Virus record (IMG/VR): IMGVR_UViG_3300043410_001066
Span: 1 to 64,000 of that record
Origin: a virus
Direction: 5' to 3' (one strand)
DNA length: 64,000 bases
The notes under the pieces were generated by a model that saw only the letters and a list, made by a program, of their open reading frames with translations, was not told where the DNA came from and did no database searches. Positions 12,171-19,677 of this stretch are shown here, in pieces. A program made the position numbers and the translations under genes. The stretch's first letter is position 1. Every line of letters starts with the position of its first letter.

Positions 12171-12172
12171 CT

Positions 12173-12751
12173 ATGGCTAACCTACTAAGTAACAGTGACA
12201 TTACGGTTCTTGGTGGACCTTCAGAAGTAACTGTTAATTTAGATTTTGGTCCGACTGGTCAAAGAGGCAGTTATTGGATTGTTGGCAACGGAGATCCAAA
12301 TGATCCAAATACTCAAATTGGCCAAACTCCACAAATACAGGATATGTATATAAATCTAGACACAGCCAATGATGAGTATCTTTCTGTTTATCAGTATCAG
12401 GCTGGACTTGGATCTAACTCATGGGTTAAACTTTTAAACCTTATCCCTAACATTTTTAGTAGCAATATTATTTCTGAATTTTCTGCTGGCTCCACAACCA
12501 TCAATCTTCCTTTGATTAGCATAGTTCCTCAATCAAATACTGGAAACCTTACAAGTGACAACTTTAACCTTCAACACTCAATAGTTAACAACGCACACCC
12601 TCTTGCTTCTAGTCTAAATGTTGGTGATATTGTTACAGATAATGGCATTCAGGTTTTGCCAATTACCATTCTTGCTACTCAATATGCAGAAGGGGCCTGG
12701 GAAGATTTATCTGGACAAAAGACAGTCCACTTATTCATTTCCGTGGTATAA
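12173..12751 (+). CDS. Structural fibre protein, unknown subtype
   Basis: This 192-residue beta-rich protein starts MANLLSNSDITVLGGPSEVTV and contains GPTGQRGSYWIVGNGDPND, a short collagen-like entry into a globular domain. It ends TVHLFISVV, like the collagen-like protein's SIYVSVV, which suggests a shared C-terminal strand module. It is probably a virion fibre component. Its stop also overlaps a promoter. Confidence 0.65.
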   Translation: MANLLSNSDITVLGGPSEVTVNLDFGPTGQRGSYWIVGNGDPNDPNTQIGQTPQIQDMYINLDTANDEYLSVYQYQAGLGSNSWVKLLNLIPNIFSSNIISEFSAGSTTINLPLISIVPQSNTGNLTSDNFNLQHSIVNNAHPLASSLNVGDIVTDNGIQVLPITILATQYAEGAWEDLSGQKTVHLFISVV

Positions 12752-12752
12752 T
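12744..12752 (+). promoter_or_regulatory. Extended -10 promoter overlapping a stop codon
   Basis: TGGTATAAT covers the GTA TAA end of the upstream gene. The next ATG is at 12770 with a GGTGGAG Shine-Dalgarno. Confidence 0.6.
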
Positions 12753-12769
12753 TTCGGTGGAGACTACCA

Positions 12770-13492
12770 ATGGCTGACGATATCAATTTAAACGGACCCT
12801 ATAACACCAAGATGCCTGCCTATAATCAAAAGGCAGACATCCAAGAGGCATTGAAGTTGTTCCTATATGGAGATGGAAATCTACCAACTACTAGTTCTGA
12901 AATATCATCAGTATCTTTAGCAGGTCATTTAAAGACTCTTCAAGAAGGCATAGATACTTTAGATGCCAGAGGACTTGGATCTGAAGTTCTTTCTACTCAG
13001 CCAACTGGAGTCCCAGACGGTTTTATTTGGGTTGATTCAACTGCTTCAGCAAATAGCATTTCTGTTCCTATGTGGAAAATAAAGAGCAGCGGAAGTTTGT
13101 CTGGCGAATCTCTCTCAGTATCTTCTTTAAATGGAGAAAAACTATTTATTATTCTAAAAGACTGGAGCCATGATAATTCTGGCTCAGTTGATTTCTCTTT
13201 AAGGTTTAACGGAGACTCTGGTCCAAACTATGTTAATACTGGCGGGTTAGTTTCTGCAAGTCATTTAAGTTCCCCAGAATTTCCAACAAGCGGAACATAT
13301 GATATGACCGTTTCTGTTGATTTAGCAAATACAGCATCAGCATTGAAGCCAGTATCAACAATTGCAGATATTTCTGCAGGATCTTATTTTGGTTATTACA
13401 AAAATACATCGCCTATTACATCTATTCAAATTATTCTTCCGTCAGGTACATCTTTTGACTCTGGATCATATGAAGTTTGGAGTTACGAATAA
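12770..13492 (+). CDS. Fibre-type structural protein
   Basis: This 240-residue protein starts MADDINLNGPYNTKMPAYNQKA. Residues 20-90 look helical and then turn to a linker (STQPTGVPDGFIWVDS). A beta-rich C-terminal half (about 100-240) ends SGSYEVWSYE. The PDGFIWVDST-type linker is common in phage tail fibres. No adhesin family can be named. Confidence 0.65.
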   Translation: MADDINLNGPYNTKMPAYNQKADIQEALKLFLYGDGNLPTTSSEISSVSLAGHLKTLQEGIDTLDARGLGSEVLSTQPTGVPDGFIWVDSTASANSISVPMWKIKSSGSLSGESLSVSSLNGEKLFIILKDWSHDNSGSVDFSLRFNGDSGPNYVNTGGLVSASHLSSPEFPTSGTYDMTVSVDLANTASALKPVSTIADISAGSYFGYYKNTSPITSIQIILPSGTSFDSGSYEVWSYE

Positions 13493-13617
13493 TGGCTAAA
13501 GTAAAGACAACAGACGAACAACTTCGTGAAACAGGGATTGCAAAACTTATTGCAGTTACAGGAATCACAGAAGCAGAATTAAGAGCATTGGGGATTACAT
13601 CAGATGGCAACAATTAA
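13492..13617 (+). CDS. 41-residue helical protein, unknown
   Basis: The product starts MAKVKTTDEQLRETGIAKLI and reads like a helix-turn-helix pair (TDEQLRETGIAKLIAVTGI, EAELRALGI). Start overlaps the upstream TAA, and the end overlaps the next gene by 14 nt. It could be a small chaperone or helical connector for the fibres. Confidence 0.55.
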   Translation: MAKVKTTDEQLRETGIAKLIAVTGITEAELRALGITSDGNN

Positions 13618-14254
13618 TTCAGACGGCAAAGTAGCATATATTTATAATCAGTCTAACGATACTTGGTATGCAATTAGTGGTGCAGTAAACACTAATGCTC
13701 CATATACTTGGACAGCCGATCAAACATTCTCTTCCGATGTAACATTTGATACAGTTGCAACAGCAAAGGCTGGAGTAAATAATTTTCAAAATCCTATTGC
13801 AAGAGATACTGTTCTAACTTCTCCAACAAATGGACTTGTGTGTTTTGTTAGACAAGAAAATGATGGAACAGTCATTAATCAAATTCAGTATTACCACAAT
13901 GGTGAGTGGAGAAACTCTTTCGACTCAATGACCCCAGTAGACATCACTGCTGATTATACAATTACAAAGAGTGATGCTGGAAAGACATTATTTATTACAT
14001 CTTCGAGTCCAGTTACGATTACAATTCCTGCAAACAGTACAACAGCATTTGCAAAAAATCAAAAAATTGAGTTTATCCGAAATGGATCTGGAACAGTTAC
14101 CTTTGCTGGAGAAGTTACAGTAGTAGGTCAGCCTTCTCCAGTTACAATTAATAGCAAGTTTTCAAACAAAAAAATTGCTGCACAGTATTCTGGTGCGGTA
14201 CTTACTAAAAAAGATACAAATACCTGGCTACTCATTGGTGATTTGACGGCGTAG
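13604..14254 (+). CDS. Tail-fibre protein with shared C-terminal module
   Basis: This 216-residue protein starts MATINSDGKVAYIYNQSNDTW. The central region has phage-fibre-like repeats. The C-terminal ~100 residues (DYTITKSDAGKTLFI...KDTNTWLLIGDLTA) closely parallel the end of the 22336-24036 fibre (RAANTWVVYGDLTA). The shared end suggests a common trimerisation or receptor-tip module moved between fibres. Confidence 0.75.
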   Translation: MATINSDGKVAYIYNQSNDTWYAISGAVNTNAPYTWTADQTFSSDVTFDTVATAKAGVNNFQNPIARDTVLTSPTNGLVCFVRQENDGTVINQIQYYHNGEWRNSFDSMTPVDITADYTITKSDAGKTLFITSSSPVTITIPANSTTAFAKNQKIEFIRNGSGTVTFAGEVTVVGQPSPVTINSKFSNKKIAAQYSGAVLTKKDTNTWLLIGDLTA

Positions 14255-14261
14255 GTTTGAG

Positions 14262-15668
14262 ATGCTAAATTTTGGGTTCTCGGCATCAAAGGGTATGGTA
14301 AGGGTACCAGACCTTTCAGGATTATCAAAAGAAGATGCTATTCTAGCAATTGCAGCAGCAAGTCTGATATATGTTGACGGAGGCTCTACAGGAACAAGTA
14401 ATTCTTCTTTGGATAATATAGTTGCTTCACAACTACCAAATGCAGATGAACTTGTTGATTATGAAACCGATGTAACATTTATTTACTATGATTATGTTGG
14501 TGTCACACCAGTAACTCCAGTTACCCCAGTTACACCTGTTACACCTGTTACTCCAGTAACTCCTGCAACTACTGTATATTGGTCGACAGGCTGTTGTAGC
14601 ACAGCAAACACTCAAGTAACAGGAACAAGCAATGTAAGTCTTGCAAATGCACAAGACAACATGGACTCATTTTGTGTTACAGGGACAATATCTAACATTC
14701 AGACTGGATCTTACACAGGCACATCAAATATACCGACGCTAGACTGTTCAGTTCAAGTTACACCAGTCACTCCAGTAGACACTACACCAAATTGGGTTGA
14801 AAGTTATAGCGAGTACCGTGCAGCATGCTGTGGAGTTGTTACAATCTATGTAGATAATAACCCAAATTCAGCAACCTACAATACAGAAAAATACAATCCT
14901 TGTTCAAATGGATGGACATACAACGATCCATGTCCAGTTACTCCAGTTACACCAGTAACTCCTGTAACTCCAGTTACGCCTACACCAGTTTGTACTCCAA
15001 CAACATATACAGAAAATAGAATTTGTAATGGCATCTCTACTCCAGTAACAATTACTGTGGCAGCAGACTGTACAGAAACTTACGATTGTCCGCCTGTATC
15101 AGTTACTCCAGTTACACCAGTAACTCCTGTAACTCCAGTTACGCCTACGCCAGTTTGTACTCCAACAACTTACACAGAGAACAGAATTTGTAATGGAACA
15201 TCTACATCTGTTACAATTACTGTAGCAGCAGATTGTTCTGAGACATGGGATTGCCCACCAGCACCTGTAACTCCTGCAGTAACACCTGTAACTCCTGCAG
15301 TAACACCTGTAACTCCTGCAGTAACACCTGTAACTCCTGCAGTAACACCTGTAACACCATGTACTCCAAATGTTTCAAGTTATAATGAATATAGAGCAGC
15401 ATGCGGAACTACTGTAACTATTTATGTTGACTCTTGTGGAAATGAGACATATACTTGTCCTGTAACTCCAGCAGTAACTCCAGCAGTAACTCCAGCAGTA
15501 ACTCCAGCAGTAACTCCAGCAGTAACTCCAGCAGTAACTCCAGCAGTTACACCTCCATCCTGTACAGTTGGTGCTATTTGTGAAACTGCTACAAATCCAG
15601 AAAATTGCATTGTTTTCTACACCTACGACAGTTCCTGCCAGTGTGTACAGGCATCAACCTATTGCTAG
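14262..15668 (+). CDS. PASTA-headed, Cys-rich adhesin with Val-Thr-Pro repeats
   Basis: This 468-residue protein starts with a PASTA-like domain (about residues 14-78: VRVPDLSGLSKEDAIL...VASQLPNADELVDYE), a fold that binds peptidoglycan or other wall polymers. Then come five Cys-containing units separated by (VTP)n or (VTPA)n spacers. Two Cys units are near-identical (TYTENRICNG...ADC.E..DCP). Spacer lengths differ and their DNA is a tandem repeat, so length can vary by recombination. The structure suits a cell-surface-binding fibre. Whether it is virion-bound is inferred from its location. Confidence 0.75.
   Translation: MLNFGFSASKGMVRVPDLSGLSKEDAILAIAAASLIYVDGGSTGTSNSSLDNIVASQLPNADELVDYETDVTFIYYDYVGVTPVTPVTPVTPVTPVTPVTPATTVYWSTGCCSTANTQVTGTSNVSLANAQDNMDSFCVTGTISNIQTGSYTGTSNIPTLDCSVQVTPVTPVDTTPNWVESYSEYRAACCGVVTIYVDNNPNSATYNTEKYNPCSNGWTYNDPCPVTPVTPVTPVTPVTPTPVCTPTTYTENRICNGISTPVTITVAADCTETYDCPPVSVTPVTPVTPVTPVTPTPVCTPTTYTENRICNGTSTSVTITVAADCSETWDCPPAPVTPAVTPVTPAVTPVTPAVTPVTPAVTPVTPCTPNVSSYNEYRAACGTTVTIYVDSCGNETYTCPVTPAVTPAVTPAVTPAVTPAVTPAVTPAVTPPSCTVGAICETATNPENCIVFYTYDSSCQCVQASTYC
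15262..15351 (+). repeat. 21-bp tandem repeats encoding VTPA spacers
   Basis: About four near-perfect copies of a 21-bp unit (CCTGTAACTCCTGCAGTAACA) encode VTPAVTP spacers. Confidence 0.7.
15458..15550 (+). repeat. 12-bp tandem repeats encoding VTPA spacers
   Basis: About seven copies of a CCAGCAGTAACT unit encode (VTPA)n near the C-terminus of the PASTA protein. They are identical at the DNA level and so prone to slippage or recombination. Confidence 0.75.
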
Positions 15669-15676
15669 TTTGAATA

Positions 15677-15685
15677 TGATATACT
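15677..15685 (+). promoter_or_regulatory. Extended -10 promoter
   Basis: TGATATACT, 20 nt before the start at 15705, with AAAAGGAG as ribosome binding site. Confidence 0.6.
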
Positions 15686-15704
15686 TTATAAAAAGGAGAA
15701 AAAA

Positions 15705-15908
15705 ATGCCAATTGTAAAATTTGCGGTAGTTGTTGGAAATGATGTTGCTGGTACAGTATCATTTGATGATTCTAATAACGGTGAAACTGCTCAGAGATTT
15801 ATTGCTGCATATAGGTCAAACCCAGTAATGGTAGAAACATCCAATCAGGATGTTATGCATGGATGGACATGGGACGGAACTAACTTTATTGAGCCACAGG
15901 GTGCATAA
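15705..15908 (+). CDS. 67-residue protein, unknown
   Basis: The product starts MPIVKFAVVVGNDVAGTVSFD and ends with HGWTWDGTNFIEPQGA. The 'WxWDGxxF' ending is common in phage fibre-associated small proteins. TAATG couples it to the zinc-ribbon gene that follows. Confidence 0.65.
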   Translation: MPIVKFAVVVGNDVAGTVSFDDSNNGETAQRFIAAYRSNPVMVETSNQDVMHGWTWDGTNFIEPQGA

Positions 15909-16141
15909 TGTCTGCAACCCCTTGGGAACAGTATAAGAAAAATCTTGGAGAAACAAGACCTTGGGATGTGGTTAACCCTAATACAGAGTGGGTTGACGAT
16001 GCAAAGTCACTAGAAAGATTTAGCATATGTCAGGCTTGCCCAGAATTTGTTAAACTAACAACCCAGTGCAAGAAGTGTGGGTGCTTTATGAAAATAAAAA
16101 CAAAGTTAGAAAAAGCAACTTGCCCAATAGGAAAATGGTAA
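15908..16141 (+). CDS. Zinc-ribbon protein, paralogue of 9038-9232
   Basis: The 77-residue product has an acidic/aromatic N-terminus, then CQACPEFVKLTTQCKKCGCFMKIK and CPIGKW. The Cys spacing and the C-terminus match the early-region paralogue. It shares the start of the operon leading into the first oxygenase, hinting at a partner role there. Confidence 0.75.
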   Translation: MSATPWEQYKKNLGETRPWDVVNPNTEWVDDAKSLERFSICQACPEFVKLTTQCKKCGCFMKIKTKLEKATCPIGKW

Positions 16142-16737
16142 TGAATAAAAAAGAACTGGCTCCAGGTATAGTGGTATATTCTGACGTAATAGATGAATAT
16201 AAGACCTTGGTTCAAGATATTGAAGAAGGGGCCCTGAGTGCACAAAAGCAATGGGTTCAATCTTCCATAAGGGGTGCAGACGGCGTAAAGGTTGATACAG
16301 AATATAGAGACACGCAATCAATAGGAGTTTCTTATACACCATCTCCTATAGAAGATTTTTCTACAATGGATCAAGCATTTAATGTAACTCTCTCTAACAT
16401 GTTTTTATTGGGTTTTGGTCCAGCAGAGGCAGACTATAAGGCAGAGTACCGATTTGATACAACCTGGCATGATCAGTACAGCATATTAAAATATGGCATA
16501 GGCCAAAAGTTTGTTAATCACATTGATGATCACACAGAGTACCACAGAAGAATGTCATTAGTTTATTATATTAACGATGACTACCTTGGTGGAGAGATAC
16601 TATTTCCAAGATTTGATATATCATATAAGCCTAAAGCAAACGAACTCCTAATATTCCCATCAGGGTATACCTATAATCACTCAGTCCTTCCAGTAACTGA
16701 AGGAATTCGATATGCGGTAGTAAGTTGGTTAAGATGA
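16141..16737 (+). CDS. 2OG-Fe(II) oxygenase, prolyl-4-hydroxylase-like (copy 1)
   Basis: This 198-residue enzyme carries the double-stranded beta-helix core of the P4Hc family. The iron triad is H127-x-D129 and H180, and R190 is the predicted 2-oxoglutarate anchor. The marker YYINDDYLGGEILFPRF lies between them. Such enzymes hydroxylate Pro or other residues using oxygen and 2-oxoglutarate. The start follows the previous TAA by overlap. It is most like the 26032-26577 copy (shared opening xKELAxGIxxYS and ending), though it sits 9 kb away. Confidence 0.85.
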   Translation: MNKKELAPGIVVYSDVIDEYKTLVQDIEEGALSAQKQWVQSSIRGADGVKVDTEYRDTQSIGVSYTPSPIEDFSTMDQAFNVTLSNMFLLGFGPAEADYKAEYRFDTTWHDQYSILKYGIGQKFVNHIDDHTEYHRRMSLVYYINDDYLGGEILFPRFDISYKPKANELLIFPSGYTYNHSVLPVTEGIRYAVVSWLR

Positions 16738-17309
16738 CCATAGATATGAAGATGGTAGAGCAAGCAATTGCTGAAAACAGAATTCATATATTTAAAAACC
16801 CATTTCCAAGCCTTCCATCTTTAGACACATTGTTATCAATGGTATCTCAATATGTAGATGAAGACCTTGAAAGATTTCCAGAGAGGTCCTATCTCTTAAG
16901 TGATTTTGTTGAAGGCGAATCCTCTGACATGAGATTAAAGTGTAGGTTTTGGTCAAGAATGGCCTTTCAACTTTTTGACCCACAGGACCCATATCTTAAA
17001 ATTATTCCAGAACTTGCGCCAGTGACCGAGTGGGGGCTTTCGCAGTACCCAGCAAATATCTATGATGGAAACTTTTGCCTGATATCACTTATGAAAAATC
17101 GAGGGGTTGTTGGAAGCAAGCACAGAGATTATGTAGATCAGTTCCAGTGGGTTGTTAAGGGTGAGATGATCTGGCGTACTGGTGAAAATCTTGAAAACGA
17201 GTATCATGTTGTAGAGGGTGACTTTATATTTGTTCCTAAAAATTTGGCCCATGAAGTAGAGACTGTCAAAGCCCCTAGAGCAGCCATTAATTTAATTTTG
17301 AGAAACTAA
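16734..17309 (+). CDS. Cupin/JmjC-like putative oxygenase
   Basis: The 191-residue product differs from the P4H-like set. After SLMKNRGVVGSKHRDYVDQFQWVVKGEMIW, it has GDFIFVPKNLAHEVETVKAPRAA. HxD-like (HRD) and later His with an Arg fit a JmjC/cupin 2OG oxygenase of the type that hydroxylates ribosomal proteins or histidines. It starts by ATGA overlap with copy 1, so the two are co-translated. Catalysis is inferred from motifs only. Confidence 0.6.
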   Translation: MTIDMKMVEQAIAENRIHIFKNPFPSLPSLDTLLSMVSQYVDEDLERFPERSYLLSDFVEGESSDMRLKCRFWSRMAFQLFDPQDPYLKIIPELAPVTEWGLSQYPANIYDGNFCLISLMKNRGVVGSKHRDYVDQFQWVVKGEMIWRTGENLENEYHVVEGDFIFVPKNLAHEVETVKAPRAAINLILRN

Positions 17310-17310
17310 A

Positions 17311-17355
17311 AAGCACCTACAAGAACTTAGCCTTATAGGTGCTTCTTAGTATTTT
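17311..17355. terminator. Bidirectional terminator between convergent genes
   Basis: AAGCACCTA (17311-17319) and TAGGTGCTT (17336-17344) form a 9-bp stem. A run of T follows on the plus side (17349-17355) and A's precede the stem, suiting termination in both directions between the cupin-like and lysozyme genes. Confidence 0.8.
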
Positions 17356-17356
17356 T

Positions 17357-17908
17357 TTAGTTAGGAAATTGGCTCATCCAGTATTTTGTCTTTGGAGTTA
17401 GACCATGCCATGAAGACCAATCCTTGCCACCATCAGACATATGAAATGCAATCTGTGCATTGATTACTGGGTTTAATAGGTCAGAGTTTGTAACAAGTTC
17501 AAACTTGTCACGACGGTCTGGACCAAGCATACCGATCATATTGATTTGAAATAAGCCCCAAGAATTATCCCCAGTCTTAGCGTTAGGGTTTAGTCTAATT
17601 GGCTGTCCATTAGTCTCTTTCTTTGCTACTGCCCAAGCCTCTACAAGGTTAGATCCTCTGAAGCCAACTAGGTATAGAAGTTCTTTTAGTTCTAGATTGG
17701 TAAGAGTTCCCTTATTTTCAAAACTCTTTAATTTTTCCTCCTTAGAAACCAAAAAAACCTCTTGCGAGGTGGTTATCACGGTCTGAGCCTGTTCGGGTTT
17801 AGTATTGTTGAATTCAGCAGCATTAGCACTGTTAGAAAATACAGCGAATATTGCTACTGTGCTGAGTGTGCTAATGATCTCTTTGTTTCTTTCGATAAAT
17901 TTAATCAT
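17357..17908 (-). CDS. Secreted lysozyme / lytic transglycosylase
   Basis: The 183-residue product starts MIKFIERNKEIISTLSTVAI. The N-terminal hydrophobic stretch ending FSNSANA^AEF looks like a Sec signal peptide cleaved around residue 31. The catalytic region shows AWAVAKKETNG (likely catalytic Glu) and SWGLFQINMIG, the SLT/GEWL-like signature. It should cut host peptidoglycan. A signal peptide on a phage lysin suggests holin-independent export. AGGAGG precedes the ATG. It is transcribed against all neighbours. Confidence 0.8.
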   Translation of the reverse strand: MIKFIERNKEIISTLSTVAIFAVFSNSANAAEFNNTKPEQAQTVITTSQEVFLVSKEEKLKSFENKGTLTNLELKELLYLVGFRGSNLVEAWAVAKKETNGQPIRLNPNAKTGDNSWGLFQINMIGMLGPDRRDKFELVTNSDLLNPVINAQIAFHMSDGGKDWSSWHGLTPKTKYWMSQFPN

Positions 17909-17929
17909 AGTTTCCTCCTTAGAAAACAA

Positions 17930-17948
17930 TGACACCCTGGTAGGTGTC
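17930..17948 (-). other. Leader hairpin of the lysozyme mRNA
   Basis: GACACC and GGTGTC pair across a 6-nt loop between the promoter and the Shine-Dalgarno, so it may modulate translation of the lysin. Confidence 0.4.
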
Positions 17949-17955
17949 TTAACTA

Positions 17956-17985
17956 AGTATAACATAATTTTCAACCCAATGTCAA
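17956..17985 (-). promoter_or_regulatory. Strong promoter of the lysozyme gene
   Basis: On the minus strand: TTGACA (17980-17985), 18-nt spacer, TATACT (17956-17961) with TG just upstream of the -10. Confidence 0.85.
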
Positions 17986-17995
17986 GTTATAGGGA

Positions 17996-18004
17996 TGGTA
18001 TAAT
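17996..18004 (+). promoter_or_regulatory. Extended -10 promoter
   Basis: TGGTATAAT ends 9 nt before the ATG at 18014, and is divergent from the lysozyme promoter. Confidence 0.65.
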
Positions 18005-18013
18005 AAATACACT

Positions 18014-18535
18014 ATGGCTACAGGAAATACAGGCGACGGACTATTTAATTTACCATTCCCAGTTGCAGACGACCCAGTAAATGTACATGGGGATATTGAG
18101 TCATTAGTTCAAAGATTATTAGTGATTCTGCCACCACTGGGATTATCTCAGTTTCAGTTGGGGGTAATCAATAAAAGTGGATCATCTATTCCAGCAGGTA
18201 CTCCAGTATATGCTTCAGGCTTTGATAATGATTCATCAAAAACAGAGGTATCTAAAGCACTTCCAGAAACTGAGAATCCAATTCTAGGATTAGCAAAAAC
18301 ATCAATAGCCAATGACTCAGAGGGAATTGTAGTCGTTGCAGGTGTTATGGAAAATATCAATACATCTGGATTTAATCATGGAGATGTTCTTTATGTTGGA
18401 CCATCTGGAGGATTGTCTACAACTCCGTCAGGAGGAGCAGTTGGTGTTGTTGCTCATGCAGCAGCATCTGGCGTTATTATTGTTGAAGCAAAAGGAAACG
18501 GAACTTGGGGGGCACTTAAGGCTGGACTAGCCTAA
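18014..18535 (+). CDS. Structural/fibre protein, unknown
   Basis: The 173-residue product starts MATGNTGDGLFNLPFPVADD and continues with a helical segment (IESLVQRLLVIL). The beta-rich remainder (GVINKSGSSIPAGTPVYASG...GVMENINTSGF...VEAKGNGTW) has the look of a virion decoration or fibre protein. The 'GxPVYAxG...GLAxxSIxxxxxGxVxxxGxxxxxDT' type layout is common in phage fibres. No name is assigned. Confidence 0.65.
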   Translation: MATGNTGDGLFNLPFPVADDPVNVHGDIESLVQRLLVILPPLGLSQFQLGVINKSGSSIPAGTPVYASGFDNDSSKTEVSKALPETENPILGLAKTSIANDSEGIVVVAGVMENINTSGFNHGDVLYVGPSGGLSTTPSGGAVGVVAHAAASGVIIVEAKGNGTWGALKAGLA

Positions 18536-18538
18536 TAG

Positions 18539-18547
18539 TGATATAAT
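18539..18547 (+). promoter_or_regulatory. Extended -10 promoter, leaderless
   Basis: TGATATAAT ends 6 nt before the ATG at 18554. Confidence 0.65.
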
Positions 18548-18553
18548 AATCTA

Positions 18554-18958
18554 ATGGCAACTTTACGAGGACAATCATCAACATTTGATTTAGGAAATAA
18601 ACCACCATTAGGTGTTTGGAATGTTGTCCGTGGAGATACTTCTGGATTTAAAGTTTATGCTACAGATGATGCAAAGATTGCATTAAATATTCCAGACTGG
18701 ACAATTTCAATGAAGATCAAGCGTCCTAATAGTGTTGCTAATCTTGGAGTAATTACAGATGACGCAAGTGTTATCTTGACATTAACTCCTGCTCCAGATT
18801 TAAATGATGGACCTGGAGAATTCACTGTATGGTTAACAGCCGAGGAATCTGTACAACTTGAAACAGGAGACATCTTCGATATTCAGTTATCTGATGCTAC
18901 AAGAGTCTGGACAGTTTGCCAGGGCAGCATGAAGATTCTTGAAGATGTAACAGATTAA
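18554..18958 (+). CDS. BppU-like structural protein C
   Basis: This 134-residue Ig-like beta protein contains VWNVVRGDTSGFKVYA and ends QGSMKILEDVTD. It is the closest paralogue of the 10596-10982 product, sharing WNVVRGD and the closing DV motif. The LTAEESVQLETGDIFDIQL segment resembles phage BppU N-terminal domains that attach host-recognition proteins. Its stop overlaps the next start. Confidence 0.65.
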   Translation: MATLRGQSSTFDLGNKPPLGVWNVVRGDTSGFKVYATDDAKIALNIPDWTISMKIKRPNSVANLGVITDDASVILTLTPAPDLNDGPGEFTVWLTAEESVQLETGDIFDIQLSDATRVWTVCQGSMKILEDVTD

Positions 18959-19179
18959 TGGCTACAGCAGTAATCACAGATTATAAGCATAACAAACTTG
19001 CCAACATATACCCAGTTGACTACCCATTAATTGAAATTACTGAGAAGTTGCCATCTGTTGTATTGATGGACACATTACCTTTTAGGGTTAGGTTTACAAA
19101 TATTCAGATTGAGTCTGTATCTTCAAACTTTCCAGCAATTCCATTTCAGATTATTGGATACAGTAACTACATTCTTTAA
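18958..19179 (+). CDS. 73-residue structural-cluster protein, unknown
   Basis: The product starts MATAVITDYKHNKLANIYPVD and is strand-rich (PLIEITEKLPSVVLMDTLPFRVRF). The ATG overlaps the upstream TAA. It lies in the fibre cluster, so it is probably a structural accessory. No family is recognised. Confidence 0.6.
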   Translation: MATAVITDYKHNKLANIYPVDYPLIEITEKLPSVVLMDTLPFRVRFTNIQIESVSSNFPAIPFQIIGYSNYIL

Positions 19180-19196
19180 TAGTTTAATTAAATGTG

Positions 19197-19205
19197 TGTT
19201 ATAAT
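19197..19205 (+). promoter_or_regulatory. Extended -10 promoter, leaderless
   Basis: TGTTATAAT ends 6 nt before the ATG at 19212. Confidence 0.65.
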
Positions 19206-19211
19206 TACCAC

Positions 19212-19658
19212 ATGGCTAAAATATCAATTCCAGGAGTCAAATCACTATTTCAATCTGGTGATAGACCATCTCAAGAAAATTACGAAGACCTCATTGATAC
19301 GCTGTCAGCACAATCAACAGATTTAGGCACAGCAGGTAACAATGAAAATACAATCACAGGTATTGAGAACTTAACTGTTATTGATAACTTTGATGCCACC
19401 CTTTGGCGTATGGTGAAGTATATTATTTCAATATCAAAAACTTCAGCAGGGGATAATAAATTCTACGCAACTGAAATGACAATTCTCGTTGACGGTGCAG
19501 ATGTATCAGTCAGCGAATATGGAACAATCGACAATGATGGGAATATTGGCACCATTAATGTCTCTCGCACTGGAAATACAGTGGCTTTAACAGTCACTCC
19601 AGATCCTGCGATCAAGCCAGTCACTGTGCGTTTTGCACGTATGGGACTTAAGGCATAA
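19212..19658 (+). CDS. Fibre protein with shared C-terminal domain
   Basis: The 148-residue product starts MAKISIPGVKSLFQSGDRPSQ. Its C-terminal domain (WRMVKYIISISKTSAG...SEYGTIDNDG...ARMGLKA) parallels the end of the 692-residue fibre (SVKYLVRVVGWDG...SEYGMVHTS...). This common end suggests an exchangeable fibre module. The MCYNYH extension is rejected because the -10 leaves a 6-nt gap to the ATG. Confidence 0.7.
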   Translation: MAKISIPGVKSLFQSGDRPSQENYEDLIDTLSAQSTDLGTAGNNENTITGIENLTVIDNFDATLWRMVKYIISISKTSAGDNKFYATEMTILVDGADVSVSEYGTIDNDGNIGTINVSRTGNTVALTVTPDPAIKPVTVRFARMGLKA

Positions 19659-19677
19659 ATAAAAGGAGATATAAAAA

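Noticed and set aside
14503-15550. CRISPR-like periodic repeats
   Set aside because: Repeats are in-frame VTP/VTPA codons within one protein, without spacers of constant length or cas genes.
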